NCBI RefSeq assembly: GCF_003590145.2
Contig: NZ_CP060436.1
Location: 1,150,001 to 1,214,000, forward strand
Source: Pseudooceanicola algae
GTDB lineage: Bacteria > Pseudomonadota > Alphaproteobacteria > Rhodobacterales > Rhodobacteraceae
Length of the DNA: 64,000 nucleotides
Reading direction: 5' to 3'
The stretch's first letter is position 1. Each line of letters starts with the position of its first letter. The translations under genes were made by a program, and so were the position numbers. Under the pieces are notes generated by a model. It saw nothing but the letters and a program-made list of their open reading frames with translations, ran no database searches and was not told the origin of the DNA. Positions 9,727 through 17,927 of this stretch are shown here, in pieces.

Positions 9727-10644
9727 ATGGACTGGGACAAGCTCAGAATATTCCACGCTGTCGCCGATGCCGGCAGTCTGACCCATGCGGGAGATGCGCT
9801 GCATCTGTCGCAATCCGCCGTGTCGCGTCAGATCCGCGGGCTCGAGGATTCGCTGAACACCACCCTGTTCCACCGACATGCGCGCGGGCTTATCTTGACC
9901 GAACAGGGCGAATTGCTGTTTGACGCGACCCGCGCCATGGCCAAGCGGCTGGATACGGCAACGGCCCGGATCCGTGACAGCGAAGAAGAAGTCTTTGGCG
10001 AATTGCGCGTCACCACGGCTGTCGGTTTCGGCACGCTCTGGCTGGCCCCGCGCCTGACTAAGCTCTACGACCGCTATCCCGATCTCAAGATCGACCTGAT
10101 GCTGGAAGAACGCGTTCTGGACCTGCCGATGCGCGAAGCCGACGTGGCCGTGCGCATGAAGGAGCCGAGCCAGGCCGACCTGATCCGCAAGAAGCTGATG
10201 TCGATTCGGATGCGCTGCTATGCCTCCAAGACCTACCTGGAAAAGCGCGGGCATCCCGAAACGCTGGACCAGTTGTCCAGCCACCGCATCATCTGCCAGG
10301 CGCCATCGGCACCGCAGGTGGCCGGTGGGGCATCCCTTATTCACAAGCTGCTTGCCAATGACGTCGGCTCTACCCTGACGGTGAACAATTACTTCGGCGT
10401 GCTCCAGGCGGTGATCCACGATCTCGGGATCGGCGTGCTGCCGGATTACCTGATCGAGGAGTTCCCCAACCTCGAGCGCGTCTTCCCCGACATCGAAAGC
10501 AGCGAAGTCCCCGTCTTCCTCGCTTTCCCGGAAGAACTGCGCCATTCCAAGAGAGTCGCCGCCTTCCGCGATTTCGTTCAGGAAGAGATCATGGCGCACC
10601 GTCGATCTATCCGGGAACTGCGCGAACGGGACGAAGACATCTGA
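9727..10644 (+). CDS. LysR-family transcriptional regulator
   Basis: The 305-residue protein has an N-terminal winged helix-turn-helix (residues 1-60, AGSLTHAGDALHLSQSAVSRQI) and a LysR substrate-binding domain (about 90-290). The effector is unknown. It is transcribed away from iorAB, and by the usual LysR arrangement it may control that gene. The ribosome site is poor (no clear purine run before the ATG at 9727). A strong stem-loop follows its stop codon directly. Confidence 0.92.
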   Translation: MDWDKLRIFHAVADAGSLTHAGDALHLSQSAVSRQIRGLEDSLNTTLFHRHARGLILTEQGELLFDATRAMAKRLDTATARIRDSEEEVFGELRVTTAVGFGTLWLAPRLTKLYDRYPDLKIDLMLEERVLDLPMREADVAVRMKEPSQADLIRKKLMSIRMRCYASKTYLEKRGHPETLDQLSSHRIICQAPSAPQVAGGASLIHKLLANDVGSTLTVNNYFGVLQAVIHDLGIGVLPDYLIEEFPNLERVFPDIESSEVPVFLAFPEELRHSKRVAAFRDFVQEEIMAHRRSIRELRERDEDI

Positions 10645-10648
10645 CACA

Positions 10649-10686
10649 ATCCGGCCGCGAAAAGACTCGGTCGGCCGGATATTTTC
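10649..10686 (+). terminator. Terminator of the LysR gene
   Basis: A perfect 9-bp stem (ATCCGGCCG / CGGCCGGAT, arms 10649-10657 and 10672-10680) is followed by ATTTTCT, starting 4 bp after the stop codon. Confidence 0.8.
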
Positions 10687-10776
10687 TGTCGAATTTGGGG
10701 GGCTTTGCGCCCTTGGCCCGATTGGGCGAAGCTTGTTAAGCTTTGCACCCGTCTCTCGCCCCCGCCTCACAGAAGT

Positions 10777-10788
10777 GTTAGCGCCAAA
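10777..10788 (+). promoter_or_regulatory. GTTAGCGC element (degenerate) upstream of candidate sRNA
   Basis: The sequence GTTAGCGCCAAA shares its left half with the dyads at gap1, gap2 and fba but has a poor right half. An inverted CTAAC half-site follows at 10798-10802. Its function is uncertain. Confidence 0.3.
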
Positions 10789-10817
10789 ACAAATACCCTA
10801 ACGCACTAATTTCGCTG

Positions 10818-10873
10818 GATATTTCTAATATCGAGCGGACTTGCATTTTTCGCATAGCCGCAATGCGAAAAAT
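10818..10873. promoter_or_regulatory. Two perfect inverted repeats upstream of the sRNA promoter
   Basis: GATATT-TCT-AATATC occupies 10818-10832. A perfect 11-bp inverted repeat, ATTTTTCGCAT with a 7-nt spacer, occupies 10845-10873. The second ends 15 bp before the -35-like TTGATC. They may be operators; no factor can be named. The second could alternatively act as an AT-rich terminator. Confidence 0.45.
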
Positions 10874-10888
10874 TGTCCGACAAAAGAC

Positions 10889-10916
10889 TTGATCGTTTAC
10901 ACTCCGACGAATATTT
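10889..10916 (+). promoter_or_regulatory. Candidate promoter of the sRNA
   Basis: TTGATC (10889-10894), a 16-nt spacer and ATATTT (10911-10916) resemble a sigma-70 promoter, predicting a start near 10922. Confidence 0.4.
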
Positions 10917-10921
10917 CAGCA

Positions 10922-11006
10922 CTCGACGGTGATGCTGCCTAGCGGCGCGTCACCTTCATACCTCCCTGTTGGACTTGGCCGGACCTTGTGTCCGGCCTTT
11001 TTTTTT
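10922..11006 (+). ncRNA. Candidate small RNA with CCTCCC anti-Shine-Dalgarno motif
   Basis: About 85 nt. It has a 5' hairpin (GGTGA/TCACC closing GCTGC/GCGGC, about 10928-10953), an unpaired stretch containing CCTCCC (10961-10966), and a perfect 8-bp terminator stem (GGCCGGAC/GTCCGGCC) followed by nine T residues (10998-11006). No ORF of useful size lies between the promoter-like element and the terminator. The architecture is that of Hfq-type sRNAs with a C-rich seed; CcsR-type sRNAs of Rhodobacter have CCUCC motifs too, but I cannot assign it to that family. Confidence 0.5.
10977..11006 (+). terminator. Strong intrinsic terminator of the candidate sRNA
   Basis: A perfect 8-bp GC-rich stem with a 5-nt loop is followed by nine T residues. 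No coding gene ends immediately upstream, which is the main reason to suspect a non-coding transcript. Confidence 0.85.
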
Positions 11007-11680
11007 GCGCTTCTCCCGCGCATCGGACATGGGCTGAAATGCGCGTCCGGAACCCCGTCATGATTCTGTCATGTGCCAGGCGCGCTCACGCAGGGATCAT
11101 ACCTTTTCCAATACGCGCATTCCGCCCCGCCCGGCTCCGTGTCAGCTTACGACTAGCGGAACTGCGCGACCGGCCAAGGTTCCTTGGCGAGACAGGCCCC
11201 ATGGCTCGTTCGGAGCCCCAGCCGACGCCATTCCCTGAATTTGCCGCCTGCACGCACCCCGGCCGGCCGGTAAGGCCCGGGGGCAGAGAGCCCGCCCATC
11301 CGATAGCTCATTGGCGCTTCAAGACAGCCCGTGCCGCGGCTTCCTGCGCCTGTCGCCATTCACGCCCTTGCTCAAACAAACGTCAGTAATCGCCGCGAGG
11401 CATGAAATGCGGGGCAAGTTCCCTAACGGAAAGACATTTTTTCGAAGCGGTCCCGAGTATAAACCTTGGGTCACGCCCCGGCCCCAAGGCGAACTGAACG
11501 GTTCGGTCTAGACACGACAACCAAGGTTTCAAGGTTTTCCGTCGGAAATGTGTGTGCGCCAATACACAGCGCACCAGCAGTTTCCGCCAGTTTCGTGCGG
11601 GACAGAACGCTCCTAAATCATCCTCATCGCTGACAGACACAACGCCGGTCAGCCAGAAGATAACATAAAGGAGCTCAGCC
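11007..11680. other. Intergenic stretch without a recognisable gene
   Basis: I see no ORF with coding character on either strand. Short frames here have no plausible ribosome sites and no family resemblance. The last part must hold the leader and promoter of the exported repeat protein at 11681; a run of short dyads (around 11517-11550, AACCAAGGTT type) is visible but not interpretable. Confidence 0.5.
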
Positions 11681-12031
11681 ATGACTGGTTTTGCAAAATT
11701 CGTTTCCGTCGCCGTTCTCGCAGCAATCGCCCCCTTCGCCGCCACCGCTGAAAGCGTTGACGTCCTCAACCCCTACACCCGGGATGCAGGCGCCTATGTG
11801 ACCGGGGATACCTTCGGCCATGATGTCGACGGTGTGCAAGAGTCCGACGTCGACGTCACCAACCCCTATATCCGTGACGCTGGCCCGCGGGTCACTTCTT
11901 CGACCTACTCCAACCAGACCGGTGAAGCCGATGCCAGCAACGTCGACGTGCTGACCCCCTACCGCAACGACTCCGGTCGCATCGTCACCGAAACCCATTC
12001 CGACTCGCCTGCCGTGTCTCAGAACTTCTGA
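11681..12031 (+). CDS. Exported protein with three 31-residue repeats, function unknown
   Basis: The 116-residue protein has a signal peptide (about residues 1-23, cleaved after ATA) and then three tandem units starting at residues 26, 57 and 88. Each carries the core VDV-x-x-PY-x-x-D-[AS]-G-x-x-VT. The period is exactly 31 residues. There are no cysteines and the mature protein is acidic. The ATG has an AGGAG ribosome site 8 nt upstream. It stands alone between the candidate sRNA and another exported protein, with its own terminator. I recognise no domain. The Asp/Asn-rich turns could suggest metal binding, but that is a guess. Confidence 0.85.
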   Translation: MTGFAKFVSVAVLAAIAPFAATAESVDVLNPYTRDAGAYVTGDTFGHDVDGVQESDVDVTNPYIRDAGPRVTSSTYSNQTGEADASNVDVLTPYRNDSGRIVTETHSDSPAVSQNF

Positions 12032-12128
12032 TCAAGGCAGTCAGGACGGCGGCTGGCGGTCTTTCGCGACCGTCAGCCTTTCGGATCCGGCCCATGTGAC
12101 ATCCCCTGCTTATGAAGCCGGGACCCAG

Positions 12129-12158
12129 AAAAGGATGCAGGGAAACCTGCATCCTTTT
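12129..12158 (+). terminator. Terminator of the repeat-protein gene
   Basis: A perfect 13-bp stem (AAAAGGATGCAGG, loop GAAA) has a right arm ending in TTTT, about 100 bp after the stop codon. Confidence 0.85.
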
Positions 12159-12405
12159 AGCTTTGCAGATAGGCCGGGAACGCCCCATCCACGTGGTCAA
12201 TGGAACGCGCGGGCATGATGCCAGGATCCTCTCTGGACTCTCCTCACTCCCCAAACCCCCAAACTTGGACAGCCGACGTCAGATCCCTGTTTCCCGGCGG
12301 ACCATCAGATCCAGAAGACGGTTTTTCAAAATTTATTCGGAACCAATCACCCCACCCCGGACTTGTACCTTCAATGCCACTGAGGCAAACATGTAGGAGT
12401 AAGTT
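12159..12405. other. Leader region of the acidic exported protein
   Basis: No gene is seen. The segment 12310-12350 is locally AT-rich (TTTTTCAAAATTTATTC) and may hold a promoter. GGAG stands 8 nt before the next ATG. Confidence 0.4.
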
Positions 12406-12978
12406 ATGAATACCTTTAGCAAAATTCTCACCGGTGTTTCCGTTGCCGCCCTGCTGCCGCTGACCGCGATGGCCCAGTCCACCGACAACGGCGTGCCCGC
12501 GGAAGTTGACCAAGCATTTGGCGAGGCCACAGCGCCGAACGCTGAAGGTGGTATGAGTTCCGAAGGCGATCTTGAAGTGATCGCCGGCACCGACGACGAA
12601 GAAGGCACTGTCGACCCCTCCGGTCTTGATGCCCCGATGGCAACGGGCGAAGAATACGCCCCCGACCAGATCGAAATCGCTGAAATGGACTTTGATGCCG
12701 TTCTTGCCGATGCGACCCTGGTTGACGGCATCCTCGAAGACAGCCTTGTCGTTTCCAGCGACCGCAAGATGGTCGGTAACGTAAACGCCGTCTATGAAAA
12801 GCCCAATGGCCAGATGCTGGCAGATGTCACCCTGTCCAGCGAATTGGATACGGATGAAGCCCGCGCTCTGGTGCCGGTTTCGGAAGTTGCCGACAATGGC
12901 AACATCGTGATGAAGGACGATTTCACGACCATTCGTGACACCTTCATCCAAACCGAAGGTTCCAAGACGATGGAATGA
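12406..12978 (+). CDS. Acidic exported protein, possible PRC-barrel-like domain
   Basis: The 190-residue protein has a clear signal peptide (about residues 1-23, ending AMA before QSTDNG), a very acidic linker (residues 25-85, rich in Asp, Glu and Gly) and a C-terminal half with alternating hydrophobic strands (DSLVVSSDRKMVGNVNAVY, then LVPVSEV). That half recalls a PRC-barrel, but the resemblance is weak. The ribosome site is TAGGAG. No function can be given. It is monocistronic, with its own terminator. Confidence 0.85.
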   Translation: MNTFSKILTGVSVAALLPLTAMAQSTDNGVPAEVDQAFGEATAPNAEGGMSSEGDLEVIAGTDDEEGTVDPSGLDAPMATGEEYAPDQIEIAEMDFDAVLADATLVDGILEDSLVVSSDRKMVGNVNAVYEKPNGQMLADVTLSSELDTDEARALVPVSEVADNGNIVMKDDFTTIRDTFIQTEGSKTME

Positions 12979-13023
12979 TATACCGTGACCGGCGGGCCTG
13001 CGGGCCTGCCCATCACCGGGATC

Positions 13024-13056
13024 AAGGGGATATGGCGATGCCATGTCCCCTTTTTT
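13024..13056 (+). terminator. Terminator after the acidic exported protein
   Basis: A 13-bp stem with one mismatch (AAGGGGATATGGC against GCCATGTCCCCTT, loop GAT) is followed by T6. Confidence 0.85.
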
Positions 13057-13260
13057 ATGGGTTGAAGCGTTGAAAACGCCGGGTCCAGCCCTGCCAAATG
13101 CGTCAGAACGCTCGGGCTTGCCCCTCCCAGCGGTCCTTTTCACCCTCAGCGAGCCGCTTTCGTGGGTCTTTCCGGCCCCTTTTGCCTCTCAGCCCTTTTC
13201 CATCCCGTCGCAGTGGCGTAAATCGGGCGCCAAGCAAGGGGCAGCAATCTGGGGGATAAG

Positions 13261-15441
13261 ATGCAGGAACCGGCCATCACGGAAGAACTGATCGCAAGCC
13301 ACGGGATCAACCCGGAGGAATACGCCGAGATTCTGTCGATCCTCGGCCGGGCGCCCAGTTTCACCGAACTTGGCATCTTTTCGGCGATGTGGAACGAACA
13401 TTGTTCTTACAAATCGTCGAAAAAATGGCTCCGCACCCTGCCGACCACCGGCCCCCAGGTGATCTGCGGCCCCGGTGAAAATGCCGGTGTGGTTGATATC
13501 GGCGACGGGCCGGATGGCAAGAAGATGGCCGTCATCTTCAAAATGGAAAGCCATAACCACCCCTCCTACATCGAACCCTATCAAGGGGCCGCCACGGGTG
13601 TTGGCGGCATCCTGCGTGATGTCTTCACCATGGGCGCACGGCCCGTCGCGGCGATGAATTCGCTGTCCTTCGGCGCGCCGGACCACCACAAGACCCGCCA
13701 ATTGGTGCATGGTGTCGTCGAAGGCGTCGGGGGCTATGGCAATTGTTTCGGTGTCCCCACCGTCGGCGGAGAGGTCCGTTTCGACCCCGCCTATAACGGT
13801 AACTGCCTTGTGAACGCCTTTGCGGCCGGTTTGGCCGATGCGGATGCGATCTTTTATTCGGCGGCTTCCGGCGTCGGCATGCCCGTGGTCTATCTGGGCG
13901 CCAAAACCGGGCGCGACGGCGTTGGCGGTGCCACCATGGCCAGCGCCGAATTCGACGATACGATCGAGGAAAAGCGCCCCACCGTCCAGGTTGGCGATCC
14001 CTTCACCGAGAAACGCCTGATGGAAGCGACGCTGGAGCTGATGCAAACCGGCGCCGTGATCTCGATCCAGGACATGGGCGCTGCCGGCCTGACTTGTTCG
14101 GCGGTCGAAATGGGTGACAAGGGCGGCCTCGGCATCCGGCTCGACCTGGATTCGGTGCCGCAACGCGAACCCAACATGACCGCCTACGAGATGATGCTGT
14201 CGGAAAGCCAGGAGCGGATGCTCATGGTGCTGAAACCCGAAAAAGAGGCCGAAGCCCGCGCCGTTTTCCAGAAATGGGATCTGGATTTCGCCATCGTCGG
14301 GGAAACCATCGCCGAGGACCGTTTTCTGATCGAAATGGGCGGCAAGGTCTTTGCCGATATGCCTCTGTCGAAACTGGCCTCCTCCGCCCCGGAATACGAC
14401 CGCCCCTGGGTCGAAACCGAAGCGCCCGAGGCGCTGACCGATGCGGATATCCCCTCGGTCGATCCGATCGATGGGCTGAAGGCGCTGATTGGCTGCCCGA
14501 ACTATTGTTCGCGCCAGTGGGTCTATGAACAATACGACAGCATGGTCATGGCCGATACGGCACGCGGTCCCGGCGTCGGGTCAGGTATCCTGCGGGTTCA
14601 TGGCACGCAAAAGGCGCTCGCCTTCACATCGGACGTGACGCCGCGCTATGTCAAGGCAAACCCTGTCGAAGGTGGCAAGCAAGCGGTCGCCGAAGCCTTC
14701 CGAAATCTGATAGCAACGGGCGCCAAGCCCTTGGCAACAACAGATAACCTTAACTTCGGCAACCCGGAAAAGCCTGAAATCATGGGCCAGTTCGTTGGCG
14801 CCATCAAGGGCATCGCAGAGGCCGTTGCAGCGCTCGACATGCCGATCGTTTCGGGCAATGTCTCGCTTTACAACGAAACCGACGGGACCGCGATCCTGCC
14901 TACTCCTACCATCGGCGCGGTCGGTCTGATCGAAGACATCGACAAGGCAATCATCAGCCCCGTGCGCGAAGGCCACGTGGCGCTGGTGCTGGGCGGTCTC
15001 GGCACGCATCTGGGCCAATCTGCCCTGCTGGCCGAGGTCTTCAACCGAACCGACGGCGACGCCCCCCATGTCGATCTGGACGCCGAGGCCCGCAACGGGG
15101 CCTTCATCCTCGACAACATCGACTGGATCCGCACCTGCACCGATATTTCGGACGGCGGGCTGGCGCTCGCGGCCTTCGAACTGGCCGAAGCGGCGGGGGT
15201 TGGCGTCACGCTCGACAGCCATTCGCAGGTCGAATTGTTCGGTGAAGATCAGGGACGCTACCTGATCGGTTGCAGCTTCGATTCTGCCGAGGCCCTGATG
15301 GTCGCCGCCGGCAAGGCGGGCGTCGAGGTGCTGAGCGTCGGAAAGTTCGGCGGCGAGATGGTCAACTTCGGCGGCTTTGCGGCCCCGCTCGACGAACTCT
15401 CGACGATCTTCCGTGGTACCTTTGGTGAGGTCTTCGGCTAG
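13261..15441 (+). CDS. purL: Phosphoribosylformylglycinamidine synthase subunit PurL
   Basis: PurL is the ATP-dependent synthetase subunit of the small three-subunit FGAM synthase (with PurQ and PurS) in purine synthesis. At 726 residues it is the small type, not the fused 1300-residue enzyme. Motifs visible: the N-terminal [12 protein letters not shown], the ATP/Mg region [21 protein letters not shown], and the second-half [18 protein letters not shown] precedes the ATG. bolA and grxD follow on the same strand, the usual Rhodobacteraceae order. Confidence 0.97.
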   Translation: MQEPAITEELIASHGINPEEYAEILSILGRAPSFTELGIFSAMWNEHCSYKSSKKWLRTLPTTGPQVICGPGENAGVVDIGDGPDGKKMAVIFKMESHNHPSYIEPYQGAATGVGGILRDVFTMGARPVAAMNSLSFGAPDHHKTRQLVHGVVEGVGGYGNCFGVPTVGGEVRFDPAYNGNCLVNAFAAGLADADAIFYSAASGVGMPVVYLGAKTGRDGVGGATMASAEFDDTIEEKRPTVQVGDPFTEKRLMEATLELMQTGAVISIQDMGAAGLTCSAVEMGDKGGLGIRLDLDSVPQREPNMTAYEMMLSESQERMLMVLKPEKEAEARAVFQKWDLDFAIVGETIAEDRFLIEMGGKVFADMPLSKLASSAPEYDRPWVETEAPEALTDADIPSVDPIDGLKALIGCPNYCSRQWVYEQYDSMVMADTARGPGVGSGILRVHGTQKALAFTSDVTPRYVKANPVEGGKQAVAEAFRNLIATGAKPLATTDNLNFGNPEKPEIMGQFVGAIKGIAEAVAALDMPIVSGNVSLYNETDGTAILPTPTIGAVGLIEDIDKAIISPVREGHVALVLGGLGTHLGQSALLAEVFNRTDGDAPHVDLDAEARNGAFILDNIDWIRTCTDISDGGLALAAFELAEAAGVGVTLDSHSQVELFGEDQGRYLIGCSFDSAEALMVAAGKAGVEVLSVGKFGGEMVNFGGFAAPLDELSTIFRGTFGEVFG

Positions 15442-15580
15442 GGTCACGCCTTCGCCTCCGAGCCGAGCATCAATGACGGCCCCGCGCCGCTTGGCGCGCC
15501 GATATCCCGCGGCGCGCCGCCCACTTGCGGCCAAGCCCTGCAGGGCATACATTTCACTCGAAGACAAACCGGAGTTCTCC

Positions 15581-15814
15581 ATGACCATTCAGGCCTCGGA
15601 TATCGAAGCGATGATCCGCGACAGCTTTCCCAATGCCAAGATCGATGTCCAGGGGGACGACGGTCAGCACTTCTCGGCGATGGTCGAGGACGACAGCTTT
15701 CGGGGCATGAACCGCGTGCAGCAGCAACGTGCCGTCTATGCCGCCCTGAAAGGCAAGATGGATGGACCAGCTGGTGAGCTTCACGCCCTTGCGCTGACCA
15801 CGCGGGCGCCCTGA
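15581..15814 (+). CDS. bolA: BolA family protein
   Basis: The 77-residue protein has the BolA/IbaG fold signature: helix IEAMIRDSFPNAKIDV, strand HFSAMVEDDSF, then RVQQQRAVYAALKGKM. BolA proteins bind CGFS monothiol glutaredoxins through a shared [2Fe-2S] cluster and act in iron sensing or Fe-S trafficking. The gene for just such a glutaredoxin lies 106 bp downstream. The start at 15581 follows GGAG by 7 nt. Confidence 0.93.
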   Translation: MTIQASDIEAMIRDSFPNAKIDVQGDDGQHFSAMVEDDSFRGMNRVQQQRAVYAALKGKMDGPAGELHALALTTRAP

Positions 15815-15920
15815 ACAGGATCAAGTATGCGCTTCAACCTCCTGAAGCCGCATGAAAATGACAAGCCGCAAGGTGGCGGGAACACCCGGACACCGTGACG
15901 CGAGACAAAGGAACAGCCAA

Positions 15921-16283
15921 ATGAGCGACGCCAAGACCCTCATCACCGAAACCGTGAAAGCCCATGATGTCGTGCTCTACATGAAGGGCACCAAGTCGAT
16001 GCCGCAATGTGGTTTTTCCTCTCGCGTGGCGGGCGTTCTGAACTACATGGGTGTGGATTACACGGATGTGAACGTGCTTTCGGATGCCGACCTGCGCCAG
16101 GGCATCAAGGATTATTCCGACTGGCCCACCATCCCGCAGCTGTACGTCAAAGGAGAGTTCGTGGGCGGCTGCGACATCATCACCGAGATGACCCTTTCGG
16201 GCGAACTCGACACCCTGTTCGAAGAAAGCGGCGTGACCTACGACAAGGAAGCCGCGGACAAGATCCGCGCTGCAAACGGCTGA
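15921..16283 (+). CDS. grxD: CGFS-type monothiol glutaredoxin
   Basis: The 120-residue Grx4-type protein has the active-site CGFS in KGTKSMPQCGFSSRV (residues 22-36), the TIPQLYVKGEFVGGCDI glutathione-binding region, and a normal single-domain length. It carries a glutathione-ligated [2Fe-2S] cluster and partners with BolA, encoded just upstream. The transcript ends in a hairpin located inside the opposing mliC gene. Confidence 0.95.
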   Translation: MSDAKTLITETVKAHDVVLYMKGTKSMPQCGFSSRVAGVLNYMGVDYTDVNVLSDADLRQGIKDYSDWPTIPQLYVKGEFVGGCDIITEMTLSGELDTLFEESGVTYDKEAADKIRAANG

Positions 16284-16292
16284 TTTCCCGGC

Positions 16293-16622
16293 CTATTCCT
16301 GAACGGTACAAGAGGCGAAAAGGGTGACCTTTTCGCCTTTTTCGCTGTCGGTGAACTCAAGGCGGCCGGTGTCGCCCTTGCTCCACCAGACGTAGCTGGC
16401 GCCACCGTCAGCATAGCGCGCACCTGACCCCGATTCCACCTGCGGCAAGAGGATCAGCCTGTCATCCGCCCAAAGCGCGACATGCGGTTCATCCCCGTTC
16501 ACATACGTCACCGGGACGACCACATCGCGTTCGCAAATATACCGCGCTTCGATCATCTCCAGGGCCGCAGCCCCGTTGCACAAACCCAACACCGCGACGG
16601 TCGCTAAAAAGAAAATCCTCAT
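16293..16622 (-). CDS. MliC-family lysozyme inhibitor
   Basis: The 109-residue exported protein has a signal peptide (residues 1-20), and a mature part with YICERDVVVPVTY, QVESGSGARYADG and YVWWSKGDTGRL. These match the MliC/PliC fold with its inhibitory S-G-x-R-Y loop. MliC proteins block C-type lysozymes at the envelope. There is no lipobox cysteine at the cleavage site, so it appears to be the soluble periplasmic form. It is convergent with grxD, 9 bp apart. Confidence 0.85.
   Translation of the reverse strand: MRIFFLATVAVLGLCNGAAALEMIEARYICERDVVVPVTYVNGDEPHVALWADDRLILLPQVESGSGARYADGGASYVWWSKGDTGRLEFTDSEKGEKVTLFASCTVQE
16313..16342 (+). terminator. Terminator of bolA-grxD, inside mliC coding sequence
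   Basis: A perfect 10-bp stem (GGCGAAAAGG, loop GTGA) is followed by TTTTT. It falls wholly within the last codons of the opposing mliC gene, so one stretch serves as protein code on one strand and terminator on the other. Confidence 0.8.
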
Positions 16623-16666
16623 CTTGTCAGCCCCTTACGGCATTGCCTTCAACAAGTATCAGCGTC

Positions 16667-17056
16667 TTACTCTGCACCGACATTGTCTTCCAGGCGCTGC
16701 GCCATCGCCTCGGCCCTTGCGGCCAGCTCCGCCATGCTCTGCGTCACGCTATCGGGAATGAAAGGCACGCGGATTTCCTGCGGCGGCGTATCCTGAAGCG
16801 CCTGGATCTGGCCTTTCAGGTCCTCGATCTCCTGCTGCATTGCGTCGATCTGTGACTCCGACCCAACCGTCCTGTCGGCCAGCATCAGCCCCGCCATCAG
16901 CAGCATCTTGGCTTCGGTCAACCGCCCCGTCTGGCCCACCAGCACCTGGGCTTCGCGGTCAAGCATCCCGGCGGCGCCATGCAGGAAATCTTCTTCGCCC
17001 GGCTGGCAGGCGACATCGAATTTGCGCCCACCGATTGAAATGGTCACGTCAGGCAT
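16667..17056 (-). CDS. zapA: Cell division protein ZapA
   Basis: The 129-residue ZapA has an N-terminal globular part starting VTISIGGRKFDVAC and a C-terminal coiled coil (about residues 62-105, IDAMQQEIEDLKGQIQALQD). ZapA crosslinks FtsZ filaments at the Z ring. Its ATG overlaps the TGA of the upstream coiled-coil gene by 1 nt, so the two are translationally coupled. Confidence 0.9.
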   Translation of the reverse strand: MPDVTISIGGRKFDVACQPGEEDFLHGAAGMLDREAQVLVGQTGRLTEAKMLLMAGLMLADRTVGSESQIDAMQQEIEDLKGQIQALQDTPPQEIRVPFIPDSVTQSMAELAARAEAMAQRLEDNVGAE

Positions 17057-17643
17057 CAGAAAGTCTCCGTCTTCGGGGCGGCGTCGCTTGCGGTCTCATC
17101 CGTCACCAGCGGGCCGAGGGCGGCCATGATCGCATCGGCTTGCGCTTTCGAGGCGGATTGTTCCGCCCGCAGCGCCTCCAATTCGGCCATCGCCGCCGGA
17201 TCGACCAGATCGGCACCGGCAGGCGCGCCTTCGGCGACCGCTTCGCGAAGGGCACGGTTGTTGCTTCTCAGAACCTCGTTCGCCGCGCGCAAGCGCGACA
17301 TCTCGGTTTCCAACCCCGCCACGGCGCCCAGCATGGTCTGACCTGAGGTCGATGCGGCATCGGTCGCAGCCTTCGCCTCGGCCAGCGCGGCTTCCAGTTC
17401 CGGGATGCGGTCGATCTGGGATGCCATGTCCGACAACTGCCCCTGCAAGGCGGCTTCACGATCCTTCGCAATCCCCAGGTCGCCCTCCAGACGGGCGAGA
17501 TCCTGCCGTGCAACGGCCAACTCGGCCTTCAGGACATCAGCTTCGCTTTCCCCGGCGGGGGCTTCCTCGCCGCGTTCGATGCCTGCCTGGATCCGGTCCA
17601 TGGCCAGGGCAATCCGACCCTGCAATTCCTCAAACGTACTCAT
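17056..17643 (-). CDS. Coiled-coil protein co-encoded with ZapA
   Basis: The 195-residue protein is soluble and almost entirely helical. It is rich in Ala, Glu, Leu and Arg with heptad patterns from about residue 30 to 135, and a short C-terminal part. No catalytic motif is seen. Coupling to zapA suggests a role at the division site, perhaps analogous to ZapB, but that is inference from position only. Confidence 0.8.
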   Translation of the reverse strand: MSTFEELQGRIALAMDRIQAGIERGEEAPAGESEADVLKAELAVARQDLARLEGDLGIAKDREAALQGQLSDMASQIDRIPELEAALAEAKAATDAASTSGQTMLGAVAGLETEMSRLRAANEVLRSNNRALREAVAEGAPAGADLVDPAAMAELEALRAEQSASKAQADAIMAALGPLVTDETASDAAPKTETF

Positions 17644-17927
17644 CTGCCCTCATCATATCGCCGCCCTATGACCCCATATGTCCCGATTTTGCTTCCCCTC
17701 AAGGGGTCGGCACGGTGCCCTGCCCCCGGATCTGACCGGGCCGCAGCGAATCATGGGCGGTCTCCACTGTTCGGGGGAGTTTACCGGAAGCGGAGAAGTT
17801 TCCAAATCACCCCGCTGGAGGGCGAAAATCGGCCCCTTCGCTTGCCTTTCCGCCCCCGGCTGGTAAGAGCGCGACAAAGACGTGCCATCCTGTCTGGCCA
17901 GCAATTCTTGGGAAGAGGAAGACCAAA

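Noticed and set aside
11153-11359. 68-residue minus-strand ORF in the gene-poor gap
   Set aside because: No ribosome site, composition rich in Gly, Arg and Pro as expected of a random frame in GC-rich DNA, no recognisable feature.
13189-14532. 447-residue minus-strand ORF opposite purL
   Set aside because: It is a shadow frame of a clear purL gene; its composition (His, Gln, Arg, Gly-rich) is that of antisense GC-rich code.
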